Shown here: positions 44,931 to 53,900 of the stretch, one piece after another | Layout of the letters: every line of letters starts with the position of its first letter | Position numbering within the stretch: position 1 is the first letter of the stretch | Source of the DNA: an uncultured Bacteroidaceae bacterium | GTDB lineage: Bacteria > Bacteroidota > Bacteroidia > Bacteroidales > Bacteroidaceae | Assembly (NCBI GenBank): GCA_934271655.1 | Contig: CAKQRW010000006.1 | Span: 1-64,000, forward strand | Direction: 5' to 3' | DNA: 64,000 nt | Made by a program: the position numbers and the translations under genes | The notes under the pieces: model-generated | The model's database searches: none | Told to the model about the DNA's origin: nothing | The model's input: only the letters and a program-made list of their open reading frames with translations

Positions 44931-46055
44931 CTTCCATTGTTTGGGCGACATGTTTGTTCTCGCCTTGAATATCTTGTAGAGGTGGGCATGTGATGAGAAG
45001 CCACACTCTGATGATATCTTCTCATTCTTGACATCTGGTGTTTCCCTGAGTAGGCGCTGGGCCTCCGTGAAACGCACATCGCTGAGCCATGTGCGGAAGC
45101 TGCGGTGCACGTGTTTCTCAAAATAGACAGAAAGCTCCTTGCGCGGCACATTGATGCGGCTTGCCAGCGTCACTATGTCGATGGCGCTGTCGCGGAATCC
45201 GCCCGACTTGCACCATATGTCAAGCCGCATGCCTATTTCCTTGGCCCTTTCATCACTTAGGCTGTCGGTGCTGAAGATGGAAAGCAGTCCCTTGCTCTCG
45301 CCTGAAGAGAGCACCCTCTTTGTCACGTCGGGCGAGCCGTAATCGCCAACCAGTTCGTCTGAGGGAATGATGTTGAAGCCTAAGGCAACAAAGCTTATCA
45401 CATAGAAAGCCAGGCAGACCAGCACCGCCGGACCCACTATCAGGAGCATGCCGCGGTTGGTCAGGGAGAGGGCGAGCATGATGCTTGAGCCTGCCATAAG
45501 CAGATAGCTTGTGCCTATATAGCGGTTGTATGGCAAGATGTCGGAACCTGTCACCGACTCGAATATCTTTCTGCGCCGCCATATCTCCCTAACTGGGGAT
45601 ATGCACAGATAGACCACATACAGCATGAAGATGCCAACCATGACATGCTGCATCCAGCCTATGCGCAGGCTGCCATTCCGCCAGCATCCCAAGCCAAAGA
45701 CGATAGCTATGAGCGCATAGACCAGAAATCCGAGCTCAAGAAACTTCAGCGATGTGTTTTGCGAGCATTGCAGGCTTAGGATGGAATAGAAGATGGTGAA
45801 GGCCACAGGCACGTATATCATGATGTTGATGGCTCCGCCCACCTCGTCTCCTGAGTTGTAGAAGCAATATTTGAGTTGGAAGAAGAAATGGGCTGACAGT
45901 ATCAGCATCGTGGCAAACAGCAACCATCTTGACCGCTCATACCTGTGATTGACCCATCGGATCTGCAGGCGTGAGAAGGCAAGTATAAGTGCCATCAATA
46001 GCGTGCTTCCGAAACAGCTCATGTGCAACAGAAACATTGAATCGAAACTATCCAT
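44919..46055 (-). CDS. Membrane-bound AraC-family regulator
   Basis: A 378-residue protein with an N-terminal membrane domain of about seven helices (MSCFGSTLLMALILAFSRL, FTIFYSILSLQ, LVYALIAIVFGLGCW, and others to about 235) and a C-terminal AraC-type DNA-binding domain with two HTH motifs (DIVTLASRINVPRKELSVYF and ISSECGFSSHAHLYKIFKAR). The arrangement is common in Prevotella and Bacteroides. It sits directly upstream of the SusCD operon on the same strand, and is a likely regulator of it. The signal is presumably read in the membrane; it is unknown. Confidence 0.85.
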   Translation of the reverse strand: MDSFDSMFLLHMSCFGSTLLMALILAFSRLQIRWVNHRYERSRWLLFATMLILSAHFFFQLKYCFYNSGDEVGGAINIMIYVPVAFTIFYSILSLQCSQNTSLKFLELGFLVYALIAIVFGLGCWRNGSLRIGWMQHVMVGIFMLYVVYLCISPVREIWRRRKIFESVTGSDILPYNRYIGTSYLLMAGSSIMLALSLTNRGMLLIVGPAVLVCLAFYVISFVALGFNIIPSDELVGDYGSPDVTKRVLSSGESKGLLSIFSTDSLSDERAKEIGMRLDIWCKSGGFRDSAIDIVTLASRINVPRKELSVYFEKHVHRSFRTWLSDVRFTEAQRLLRETPDVKNEKISSECGFSSHAHLYKIFKARTNMSPKQWKESL

Positions 46056-46113
46056 TCCAAAAAACTTCTTTCTTCTTTACTTATTCGTGAATTATTTCAT
46101 TGATTTCACGGTA

Positions 46114-46144
46114 CAAAGGTACGGCATATTTCCCATACGCACAA
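46114..46144 (-). promoter_or_regulatory. Promoter of the AraC-type regulator gene
   Basis: Minus strand TTG (46144-46142), 20 bases, TACCTTTG (46121-46114); full consensus match, 58 bases before the ATG. Confidence 0.68.
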
Positions 46145-46224
46145 CTTATAATGTTTTTATTTATTAAAACACATAAAAAAAGGCATGAAAATGGTATATT
46201 CACACACAAACGAAAACAAACAGA

Positions 46225-46260
46225 ACAAAAAAGGAGCATGACTGCATTCAGCCATGCTCC
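46225..46260 (-). terminator. Terminator of groESL
   Basis: GGAGCATG pairs with CATGCTCC (46233-46240 with 46253-46260), extended by CTG/CAG, and followed on the minus strand by a run of T residues. Confidence 0.88.
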
Positions 46261-46327
46261 CCCAACATATCTATGTGGTTTTTACTATTTTCTTGCTGTC
46301 GGGCAGGGTCACCGCCTGATGCAACTA

Positions 46328-47959
46328 TTACATCATGCCGCCCATGCCTGGAGCTCCGCCCATAGGCATCTCTGGCTTGTCCTCCTTGGCGTCGCAGATG
46401 ACACACTCTGTAGTGAGGAACATGCCTGCGATAGAAGCAGCGTTCTCAAGAGCCACACGGCACACCTTGGCTGGGTCGATGATTCCCGACTCACGGAGAT
46501 TCTCATAAGTGTCCTTGCGGGCATTGTAGCCGAAGTCGCCCTTCTGGTTGCGAACCTTCTCTACCACTACCGATCCCTCAAGGCCCGCGTTCTCCACAAT
46601 CTGGCGCAATGGCTCCTCGATGGCACGCTTGACAATCTTGATGCCTGTAGTCTCGTCGGCATTCTCGCCTTCGAGCGACTCAAGTGCCTCTGTAGCACGG
46701 ATGAGAGCCACACCGCCACCAGGGATAGTGCCTTCCTCAATGGCTGCGCGAGTGGCGCAGAGAGCATCGTCCACACGGTCCTTCTTCTCCTTCATCTCCA
46801 CCTCCGACGCTGCGCCGACATAGAGCACGGCCACACCGCCTGAGAGCTTGGCCAGACGCTCCTGAAGCTTCTCCTTGTCGTAAGATGACTTAGAGTTGGC
46901 TATCTCGTTCTTGATCTGGTTGACACGCTCCTTTATGTTTTCCTTGTCACCCTTGCCACCAACGATAGTGGTGTTGTCCTTGGTGATTGTGACCTTCTCG
47001 GCCGAGCCAAGCATCTCGATTGTAGCCTGCTCAAGCTTCAAGCCCTTTTCCTCTGAGATGACCACGCCGCCTGTGAGGACCGCTATGTCTTCGAGCATGG
47101 CCTTGCGGCGGTCGCCGAAGCCTGGAGCCTTGACAGCGCATATCTTGAGCTGGGCGCGCAGACGGTTGACCACGAGTGTGGTGAGTGCCTCGCTGTCCAC
47201 GTCTTCTGCTATGACGAGGATAGGACGGCCTGTCTGAGCTGCAGGGTTGAGGATAGGCAGGAACTCCTGAAGGTTGGATATCTTCTTGTCGTAGATGAGG
47301 ATGAGAGGATTCTCCATCTCACACTCCATCTTCTCTGTGTTGGTGACGAAATATGGTGAGAGGTAACCGCGGTCAAACTGCATTCCCTCTACCACTCCGA
47401 TAGTTGTCTCACGGCCCTTGGCCTCCTCGATAGTGATGACGCCGTCCTTAGAGACCTTCTTCATGGCATCGGCAATGAGCTTGCCTATCTCGCTGTCGTT
47501 GTTGGCAGAGACAGTAGCCACCTGCTCTATCTTGTCGTAGTTGTCGCCTACCTGCTCGCTCTGAGCCTTGACATGCTCCACCACCTTTGCCACGGCCTTG
47601 TCGATGCCTCGCTTCAAGTCCATTGGGTTAGCGCCGGCAGCCACATTCTTCAAGCCTGTAGCCACAATGCTCTGCGCAAGGACTGTAGCTGTTGTTGTGC
47701 CATCGCCTGCGTCGTCGCCTGTCTTAGAAGCCACGCTCTTGACAAGCTGTGCTCCTGTGTTCTGGAATGGGTCGGCGAGCTCTATCTCCTTTGCCACTGT
47801 GACACCATCCTTGGTGATGTGTGGCGCACCAAACTTCTTCTCGATGATGACATTGCGTCCCTTAGGACCAAGTGTGACCTTCACAGCGTTGGCCAAAGCG
47901 TCAACGCCCTTCTTGAGCTGCTCACGAGCCTCTATATTGAATTTCAAATCTTTTGCCAT
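46328..47959 (-). CDS. groEL: Chaperonin GroEL
   Basis: The 60-kDa chaperonin that folds proteins in a double ring with GroES. The 543 residues include VTLGPKGRNVIIEKKFGAPH, the ATP-binding DGTTTATVLAQSIV, the family signature AAIEEGTIPGGGVALI and a Gly-Met-rich tail (GGAPGMGGMM). Length is normal. It follows groES by 101 bases in one operon on the minus strand. No CIRCE-type operator was seen upstream of groES. Confidence 0.98.
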   Translation of the reverse strand: MAKDLKFNIEAREQLKKGVDALANAVKVTLGPKGRNVIIEKKFGAPHITKDGVTVAKEIELADPFQNTGAQLVKSVASKTGDDAGDGTTTATVLAQSIVATGLKNVAAGANPMDLKRGIDKAVAKVVEHVKAQSEQVGDNYDKIEQVATVSANNDSEIGKLIADAMKKVSKDGVITIEEAKGRETTIGVVEGMQFDRGYLSPYFVTNTEKMECEMENPLILIYDKKISNLQEFLPILNPAAQTGRPILVIAEDVDSEALTTLVVNRLRAQLKICAVKAPGFGDRRKAMLEDIAVLTGGVVISEEKGLKLEQATIEMLGSAEKVTITKDNTTIVGGKGDKENIKERVNQIKNEIANSKSSYDKEKLQERLAKLSGGVAVLYVGAASEVEMKEKKDRVDDALCATRAAIEEGTIPGGGVALIRATEALESLEGENADETTGIKIVKRAIEEPLRQIVENAGLEGSVVVEKVRNQKGDFGYNARKDTYENLRESGIIDPAKVCRVALENAASIAGMFLTTECVICDAKEDKPEMPMGGAPGMGGMM

Positions 47960-48060
47960 AGTTGTATGTTTATTTTGTGCCGCACAATGGCGGACTCACA
48001 TTTTATTATATTATTATTGATGCAGAGTGTTATGATTGAGCTGAACAGAACGCCAGGACA

Positions 48061-48333
48061 CTACTTGATGATGGCCAGCACATCGCTTTGGCGCATCATG
48101 AGATATTTCTCTCCTTCGTATTCTATCTCTGTGCCAGAATATTTGCCATAGAGCACCTGGTCGCCAACCTTGAGAATCATGTCCTCATCTTTTGTGCCAT
48201 TGCCTGTGGCTACTACCTCGCCCTGAAGCGGCTTCTCTTTGGCTGTATCTGGGATGATGATACCGCCTACAGTCTTTTCTTCTGCAGGCTTTGGGAGTAC
48301 GAGTACTCTGTCTGCTAATGGTTGAATGTTCAT
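48061..48333 (-). CDS. groES: Co-chaperonin GroES
   Basis: The 90-residue heptameric lid of GroEL. It begins MNIQPLADRVLVLPKPAEEK and contains the mobile loop (EEKTVGGIIIPDTAKEKPL) with the hydrophobic GIII triad that binds GroEL, then VLYGKYSGTEIEYEGEKYLM. First gene of groESL. Confidence 0.97.
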   Translation of the reverse strand: MNIQPLADRVLVLPKPAEEKTVGGIIIPDTAKEKPLQGEVVATGNGTKDEDMILKVGDQVLYGKYSGTEIEYEGEKYLMMRQSDVLAIIK

Positions 48334-48560
48334 AGTCTTTATGTTTTTAAGTTTTTTACTTTGACAGTCTGGACTGGCGTCTTAGCGTCATGTGTCCGGT
48401 TTTACAGAATAGCAAATGTTGTACCAGCGTGGAGCGGCTGACAAAGAGTCCAGCAGACTGTGACAACGTGTCATGTGCATTGGCAGTAGCGGCGCTTGGC
48501 CTTCGAGGCATGGACACGCCTGCATCGAAAGCCTATTAGTGCCATGCTCTCATTGGCATA

Positions 48561-48669
48561 CTTAGGATTGCTGATGCTTTTCCTTAGGATTGCATGTGCT
48601 TTTCCTTAGGATTGCATGTGCTTTTCCTTAGGATTGCATGTGCTTATCCTTAGGATTGCTGAGTGCTTA
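48561..48669. repeat. 22-bp tandem repeat upstream of the GH43 gene
   Basis: Five units of CCTTAGGATTGCATGTGCTT plus TT or similar: full copies at 48582-48603, 48604-48625 and 48626-48647, with diverged units at each end (48561-48581 and 48648-48669). It lies in the 575-base gap between the divergent groES and GH43 genes. There are no spacers, so it is not a CRISPR array. Confidence 0.85.
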
Positions 48670-48792
48670 CCATCTGGGGCTCTTTTCATATATATAGCAG
48701 AGACTTAGTTTATTCTCAATGCCAACAGCAGGTCTACAGAGATTTTCTTACAGTTTTTCGCAGCAACAGATGTACAACTCAGTATTTTTTCT

Positions 48793-48800
48793 TAATTTTG
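48793..48800 (+). promoter_or_regulatory. -7 element upstream of the GH43 gene
   Basis: TAATTTTG matches TAnnTTTG, about 110 bases before the ATG, implying a long leader. No clear TTG is seen 19-20 bases upstream. Confidence 0.35.
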
Positions 48801-48908
48801 CAGTCTTATTGCTTATCACTAGCATTCTGACACACTGCTATGCACACGGTGAAATAAGCTGTCATTTCAATACCAATTATATTAACTAACAAACCATTTT
48901 TTTAACTT

Positions 48909-51794
48909 ATGAAGAAAATATCTTTATTGCTGCTTATCGCACTCGCGCTTACCATGCAGGCGTTTGCCCAGAAAAAGAAAGCGGACAAAGCAGCCTTCAC
49001 AGGCTACCTCTTCGCCTACTTCGAGGGAGGAGGCGATGCCAAGCAACAGGAACAACTTCGTTTTGCCATCAGCGAAGACGCAAAGAACTGGTATGCGCTG
49101 AACGGCAACCGCCCTGTCATCGCAAGCGACACCATAAGCAACAGCGGAGGCATACGCGACCCGCACATACTGCGCGGCGATGACGGATGCTACTACATCG
49201 TGGCCACGGACATGATGGTGGCCAAGAACGGATGGAAGGACAATCCTGGAATAGTGATGCTCAAGTCTAAAGACCTGGTCAACTGGACACACGGCAAGGT
49301 GCATCTCGCCAAGGACTGGCCTGCCTTCAGCGACGCATACTGGGTGTGGGCACCGCAGACCATCTACGACCGCAAAGCTAAGAAATACATGGTGTATTTC
49401 ACGCTGCAGCGCACAGGCGACGGACGCAAGAGCCTCATCACATATTACGCCTATGCCAACAAAGACTTCACTGGTTTCGAGAACGAGCCTAAGCCTCTCT
49501 TCGCAGCCAAGTACGGCTCTATCGACAACGACATCATACTCAAGGACGGCACCTATCACCTGTTCTACAAAGGCAACACCAAGGATGAGAACGGCAAGGA
49601 GGTGAAAAACGGCATACAGCAAGCCACTTCCAAACGGCTCACAGGCCCATACAAGGAAGACTTCAAGTATCTTGACGCCTATGCTGACACAAAGACTGGC
49701 GTGGAAGGCAGCGGAGTGTTCAAGCTCAACGACAAGGATGAGTATGTGCTCATGTATGACCTCTATGGCTCGGGACGCTATGAGTACCAGACATCAAGAG
49801 ACCTCATCACATTCACGCAGAAGCCGCAGTCGTTCCGCAAAGACTTCTTCCCGCGTCACGGCACCGTCATGTCTGTCACATCCGATGAACTGGAGAGGCT
49901 GCAGAACAAATGGGGACACGTGCTGAAGCATGACTTCGTGAGCGACGGCAATCCCATCATACGCGACAAGCACACGGCCGATCCTGCAGTGATGGTTGAG
50001 GGAGACACGCTGTGGCTCTTCGCAGGACACGACATGGAGGGCGGACAGAAGGGCTACGTCATGAAAGACTGGCTGCTATACTCCACCACAGACATGAAGC
50101 ACTGGACCGAATATCCCTCACCGCTGCACATAGACGATTTCAAATGGGCTAAAAGCAAGCAGGCCTACGCTGGACACGTGGCCAAGCGCAACGGAAAATA
50201 CTACTGGTACGTGTCGACCAACTGGTGCGGCATCGGTGTCGCTGTGAGCGACAACATCACAGGCCCATACAAGGATGCCATCGGCAAGCCGCTCCTCACC
50301 AACGAAGACTGCTTCGCCTCCAAGCACAACTGGGCATGCATCGACCCTGCCATCTTCACCGACGATGACGGCACACCATACATCATATGGGGCAACAGGG
50401 AGTGCTATTACGCCAAACTGAAGGACAACATGACAGAGATAGACGGTGAGGTGCACCGGATAGACGTGCCAAACTTCACAGAGGCGCCATGGGTGCACAA
50501 GCGCAACGGCAAGTATTATCTCACTTATGCCTCTGAATGGCCAGAGAAGATTGCCTACGCCATGAGCGACAACATAGGAGGACCCTACACGCCAATGGGC
50601 ATCATCAGCGAGATAGCAGGCAATTCCAACACCACTCATCCGGCCATCGTACAGTTTAAAGGACAGTGGCTCTTCTTCTCACACAACGGAGGCCTGCCCG
50701 ACGGCACAAGCTACAGCCGAAGCGTCATCGCCGAGCCTATGGGCTACGACAACGACGGCCGCATCAACCCTATCCCAGCCACAGCCAAGGGCGCTGCCGG
50801 CATATTTGACTCAAGCAAGCAGGAGTTGAGCGCATACCTGATGGTGTACCATAAAGACCAAGACCACGGACTGCATATGGCCATCAGCCGCGATGGCTAC
50901 ACATGGACAGCGCTCAATGGCGACAAACCCATCTTTGATGGCGACACCATAGCCACACAGCATGGCATACGCGATCCCCATATCTTCCGCGGGCCCGACG
51001 GAGCTTTCTATCTCTCAATGACTGACCTGCACGTGTTTGGCCAAAGAGACGGAAAGCGCAAGACGGAATGGGAGCGCGACGGCAAGAAATATGCGTGGGG
51101 CAACAACCACTGCCTCGTGCTGATGAAGTCATATGACCTCATCAACTGGACACGCGCCAGCATCGACTTCCTCACCCTGCCAGACCAAGAGGACATGAAA
51201 TGGTCGGAGGTGGGATGCACGTGGGCTCCGGAGACTGTCTATGACGATGAGAAAGGCCAACTGATGATTCATTTCACCACACGCCAGGGAAACGGCAAGA
51301 ACAAGATTTACTACGCATACGTGAACAATGACTACAATGCCATCATCGGCCAGCCAAAACTGCTGGCAGAAGCTCCAGGACAGGCGTACAACATCATAGA
51401 CAGCGACATCATACGAGTGGGCGACACTTACCACCTCTTCTATGTGAGCCACGAGAAAGGCGCTACACCTAAGCACGCCACATCAAGGCACCTGACAGGT
51501 CCTTACACGTTTGACAACACATACCAGGACGGCGAGCGACGCGGCCATGAGGCTCCCAACTGCTGGAAGAGACTTGGCACAGACACTTATGTGGTGATGT
51601 ATGACAACTACAGCGTGAAGCCTATGAACTTCGGCTTCGTGGAGACACGCGACTTCTTCACATACACTCCCGTCGGCTATTTCGACGCTCCAGGCTCACC
51701 GATGAAGCGCACCAACTTCAGCGAGCAAAAACATGGCGCTGTCACATACATCACGGAGGAAGAAGCTGAAAGGCTGGAAAAAAGATGGAAATAA
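48909..51794 (+). CDS. Secreted triple beta-propeller GH43-like glycosidase
   Basis: A 961-residue exported protein (MKKISLLLLIALALTMQAFA Q) with three five-bladed propeller units. Unit 1 (about 25-335) and unit 3 (about 640-960) are related to each other: both have GIRDPHI, WAP(Q/E)TVYD-type and TYHLFYKG or TYHLFYVS segments, followed by LTGPY. Unit 2 (about 340-635) looks like a classical GH43 arabinosidase/xylosidase with HTADPAVMVEGDTLWLFAGH (Asp), ACIDPAIFTDDDGTPYIIWG and FTEAPWVHKRNGKYYLTY (Glu). The family attacks arabinan- or xylan-type plant polymers. Fusion of three units is unusual. No SusCD pair lies beside it. Substrates of each unit are not predictable here. Confidence 0.85.
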   Translation: MKKISLLLLIALALTMQAFAQKKKADKAAFTGYLFAYFEGGGDAKQQEQLRFAISEDAKNWYALNGNRPVIASDTISNSGGIRDPHILRGDDGCYYIVATDMMVAKNGWKDNPGIVMLKSKDLVNWTHGKVHLAKDWPAFSDAYWVWAPQTIYDRKAKKYMVYFTLQRTGDGRKSLITYYAYANKDFTGFENEPKPLFAAKYGSIDNDIILKDGTYHLFYKGNTKDENGKEVKNGIQQATSKRLTGPYKEDFKYLDAYADTKTGVEGSGVFKLNDKDEYVLMYDLYGSGRYEYQTSRDLITFTQKPQSFRKDFFPRHGTVMSVTSDELERLQNKWGHVLKHDFVSDGNPIIRDKHTADPAVMVEGDTLWLFAGHDMEGGQKGYVMKDWLLYSTTDMKHWTEYPSPLHIDDFKWAKSKQAYAGHVAKRNGKYYWYVSTNWCGIGVAVSDNITGPYKDAIGKPLLTNEDCFASKHNWACIDPAIFTDDDGTPYIIWGNRECYYAKLKDNMTEIDGEVHRIDVPNFTEAPWVHKRNGKYYLTYASEWPEKIAYAMSDNIGGPYTPMGIISEIAGNSNTTHPAIVQFKGQWLFFSHNGGLPDGTSYSRSVIAEPMGYDNDGRINPIPATAKGAAGIFDSSKQELSAYLMVYHKDQDHGLHMAISRDGYTWTALNGDKPIFDGDTIATQHGIRDPHIFRGPDGAFYLSMTDLHVFGQRDGKRKTEWERDGKKYAWGNNHCLVLMKSYDLINWTRASIDFLTLPDQEDMKWSEVGCTWAPETVYDDEKGQLMIHFTTRQGNGKNKIYYAYVNNDYNAIIGQPKLLAEAPGQAYNIIDSDIIRVGDTYHLFYVSHEKGATPKHATSRHLTGPYTFDNTYQDGERRGHEAPNCWKRLGTDTYVVMYDNYSVKPMNFGFVETRDFFTYTPVGYFDAPGSPMKRTNFSEQKHGAVTYITEEEAERLEKRWK

Positions 51795-51940
51795 AGAGCA
51801 GGTGACCTTAATTATTCACATACCTGACGTGCCTCGGCAGGGGACATGCTGGATAGGTGCGCCTGCTTAGCACTTTTATTTAAATTAGCACCTATGGTCA
51901 TAATAGAGGCATCGTGTTCAACACAGCTTGCCTGCAACAA

Positions 51941-51981
51941 AGAGAATGCCTGAAAGCAATAATTGCTTCCAGGCATTCTCT
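51941..51981. terminator. Very stable hairpin after the GH43 gene
   Basis: AGAGAATGCCTGAAAGCAA pairs with TTGCTTCCAGGCATTCTCT, 19 bp with one mismatch and a 3-base loop. No T-tract follows. It is 150 bases past the GH43 stop, so a terminator or mRNA-end structure is likely. A weaker palindrome (ATAGGTGC/GCACCTAT, 51853-51895) precedes it. Confidence 0.6.
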
Positions 51982-52321
51982 CTGTTCGGTAGCATCAATG
52001 AACTATTATATTCATTTAATTAGTTCTTATTCTTTTAAAAACTCTATGTTGATATTTATAGCCAGTTGACAATGTGTGCAAATAGGTTATCTATGCTTAT
52101 ATTCAATAGATTACGTATGTCAAGAATGTGGCAATAACCTATTGAAACATTGATGAAAAGAAATAATAACTTTTCTTTGATATATGAAAAGCTATTGCAC
52201 TAAAATAAAATTCAAATATGCAAGGAAAGTTATTAAAAGTTGTTTGTGACTTATAATGCAGATATTAACAGGATTATCAATATAGTTATCAACAACAAAG
52301 GCTTGCCCATCGTTGCCATCA

Positions 52322-52513
52322 CTATCTGAGTAACTCTGCAAACCTCTGTTTGATAGCAAGTTTCACACTATCACTCTCCCCTTTCAAATACGTGTCGAGA
52401 ATCTCCTCCAAGGCCTTCTCAGCCTTCATCCTCATTTGGGCTTTTCCAGCCCTCAATCCTGAGGACAACTCTGTTTTTGGCAGGAGTTGCCTGTTGAAAT
52501 TACCATCGCTCAT
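52322..52513 (-). CDS. Small conserved-looking protein inside the candidate origin
   Basis: A 63-residue protein, MSDGNFNRQLLPKTELSSGL then RAGKAQMRMKAEKALEEILD and a charged helical C-terminus. It is the only gene in about 960 bases of AT-rich DNA. I have the impression of having seen similar short Bacteroidales proteins with an N-terminal NFNR.LLP and a GLRAGKAQMR motif, but cannot name a family. The basic, helical composition would suit nucleic-acid binding; that is a guess. Confidence 0.65.
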   Translation of the reverse strand: MSDGNFNRQLLPKTELSSGLRAGKAQMRMKAEKALEEILDTYLKGESDSVKLAIKQRFAELLR

Positions 52514-52678
52514 GGGTACTTGTCTTTATTTGCCATATATGTCAACAATACTGTTGACAGAATGTTCACAGTTGTTATTGATATTTGTGGATAAGTATGT
52601 TGATACTGTTCTAATGTGATGCAAATATAGTAAAATTAAATGATATAGCAAAGAATTGATAATTAAATCTTTTCTGAG

Positions 52679-52710
52679 TTTGGTTCATTGGAATAATTTC
52701 ACTACTTTTG
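52679..52710 (+). promoter_or_regulatory. Promoter of ribD
   Basis: TTTG (52679-52682), 20-base spacer, TACTTTTG (52703-52710), full Bacteroidota consensus, 46 bases before the ribD ATG. A DnaA box starts 5 bases after the -7 element, so DnaA could affect this promoter. Confidence 0.72.
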
Positions 52711-52756
52711 CAATTGTTGATAAGTAATAATAAGTACTGATGATAAACATATCAAT

Positions 52757-53728
52757 ATGATGTTGACAACAGATGAAAAATACATGTCGAGGTGCATTCA
52801 GCTGGCTCGAAATGGAATGAAAAACGCGCAGCCCAATCCCATGGTCGGAGCTGTGATAGTGTATGAAGGCAGGATAATAGGCGAAGGATACCATGTGAGA
52901 TGCGGTGAGGGGCATGCCGAGGTGAATGCCTGTGCCTCTGTAAGGCCAGAGGATGAGCATCTGCTCCCTGAGAGCACCATATATGTGAGTCTGGAGCCTT
53001 GCAGCCACTACGGAAAGACACCTCCATGCGCCGAACTGCTGGTAAGGAAGCGTTTCAAGCGCTGTGTGGTGGGGTGCATGGACCCTTTTGCCAAGGTGCA
53101 GGGCCGTGGGTTGGCCCGTCTGAGGGAGGCTGGCATTGAGTTGACGGTGGGAGTGATGGAGAAGGAGTGCATGGCTCTTAACTCACGGTTCATAACATTC
53201 CATTCCGAGCATCGTCCGCATGTCACACTGAAGTGGGCAGAGTCGGCTGACGGATTTATTGACGGACATATTTCCAACACTTATACACAGATGCTCTGCC
53301 ATAAACGCAGAGCGGAGAATCAGGCTATTATGATTGGGAAAAATACGTTGATAACTGACCATCCTTCGCTCACTGTAAGGGAGTGGCATGGCGATTCTCC
53401 GAAACGCTTTGTCGTGTCTTCCAGCAAATTGGACATGCCTGAAGGCTTTGAGCAAATCTTATCAACAGATATCAACAGCATGTTGAAAACCCTGTGGGAG
53501 AAAGGCGTGCAGACAGTGCTTGTGGAAGGCGGGGCGCAGCTTCTCCAGTCGTTTATCAACAGCGGCCTGTGGGACGAGTGCTACGTGGAGCGAGGACTTG
53601 TCAACATTTGCGGAAAGGTGGCTGCGCCGCATCTCGGAAGCGAAGCCGTGCTTGTGGGCAGGACCACAGCCTTCGGCAACGAGGTGAGCTATTGGAGGAG
53701 AAACTCCACTTGCCACAGCAATACCTAA
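52757..53728 (+). CDS. ribD: Riboflavin biosynthesis deaminase/reductase RibD
   Basis: Bifunctional enzyme of early riboflavin synthesis: deaminates the pyrimidine ring of the GTP-cyclohydrolase II product, then reduces its ribose. The 323 residues have an N-terminal deaminase with the zinc site GHAEVNA and PCSHYGKTPPC, plus QPNPMVGAVIV. The C-terminal reductase starts at about 145 (RPHVTLKWAESADGFIDG) and has VLVEGGAQLLQSFINSGLWD. The gene contains two exact DnaA-box sequences. No other rib genes are adjacent. Confidence 0.95.
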   Translation: MMLTTDEKYMSRCIQLARNGMKNAQPNPMVGAVIVYEGRIIGEGYHVRCGEGHAEVNACASVRPEDEHLLPESTIYVSLEPCSHYGKTPPCAELLVRKRFKRCVVGCMDPFAKVQGRGLARLREAGIELTVGVMEKECMALNSRFITFHSEHRPHVTLKWAESADGFIDGHISNTYTQMLCHKRRAENQAIMIGKNTLITDHPSLTVREWHGDSPKRFVVSSSKLDMPEGFEQILSTDINSMLKTLWEKGVQTVLVEGGAQLLQSFINSGLWDECYVERGLVNICGKVAAPHLGSEAVLVGRTTAFGNEVSYWRRNSTCHSNT

Positions 53729-53783
53729 AAATGGGTACAAAAAGATAAATGCGCCTCATAGAGTCTACATTTTTAAAAAAGGC

Positions 53784-53815
53784 TTTGGTAGTTTGGAAAA
53801 ATAAGGGTATCTTTG
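53784..53815 (+). promoter_or_regulatory. Promoter of the surface protein gene at 53901
   Basis: TTTG (53784-53787), 20 bases, TATCTTTG (53808-53815), full consensus match, about 85 bases before the ATG used. Confidence 0.65.
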
Positions 53816-53900
53816 CACTACGATGCTTAGTCGGATAAAATAGAGAGAATCCGTCAAGTTGAGATGTGTTCAAAAAGTGAAAAATAAGCGTTTTGTAATA

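Larger units (their letters stand above)
52040..53561. other. Candidate replication origin: cluster of DnaA boxes in AT-rich DNA
   Basis: Exact DnaA boxes TTATC(C/A)ACA were found at 52286-52294 (+), 52586-52594 (-, the perfect TTATCCACA), 52715-52723 (-), 53459-53467 (+) and 53553-53561 (+). One-mismatch copies occur near 52048, 52274, 52599 and 53472. I noticed only two other exact boxes in the rest of the window (5655 and 22091). The stretch 51982-52756 is strongly AT-rich, with few coding bases, which would suit a duplex-unwinding region. groESL and the SusCD operon to the left run leftward, ribD and frdCAB to the right run rightward, both away from it. Two parS sites lie 36 kb away. DnaA itself is not in the window, which is common for Bacteroidota origins. 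Confidence 0.45.

Noticed and set aside
48561..48669. Possible CRISPR array
   Set aside because: Units are directly joined with no unique spacers, and no cas gene is in the window. It is a plain tandem repeat.
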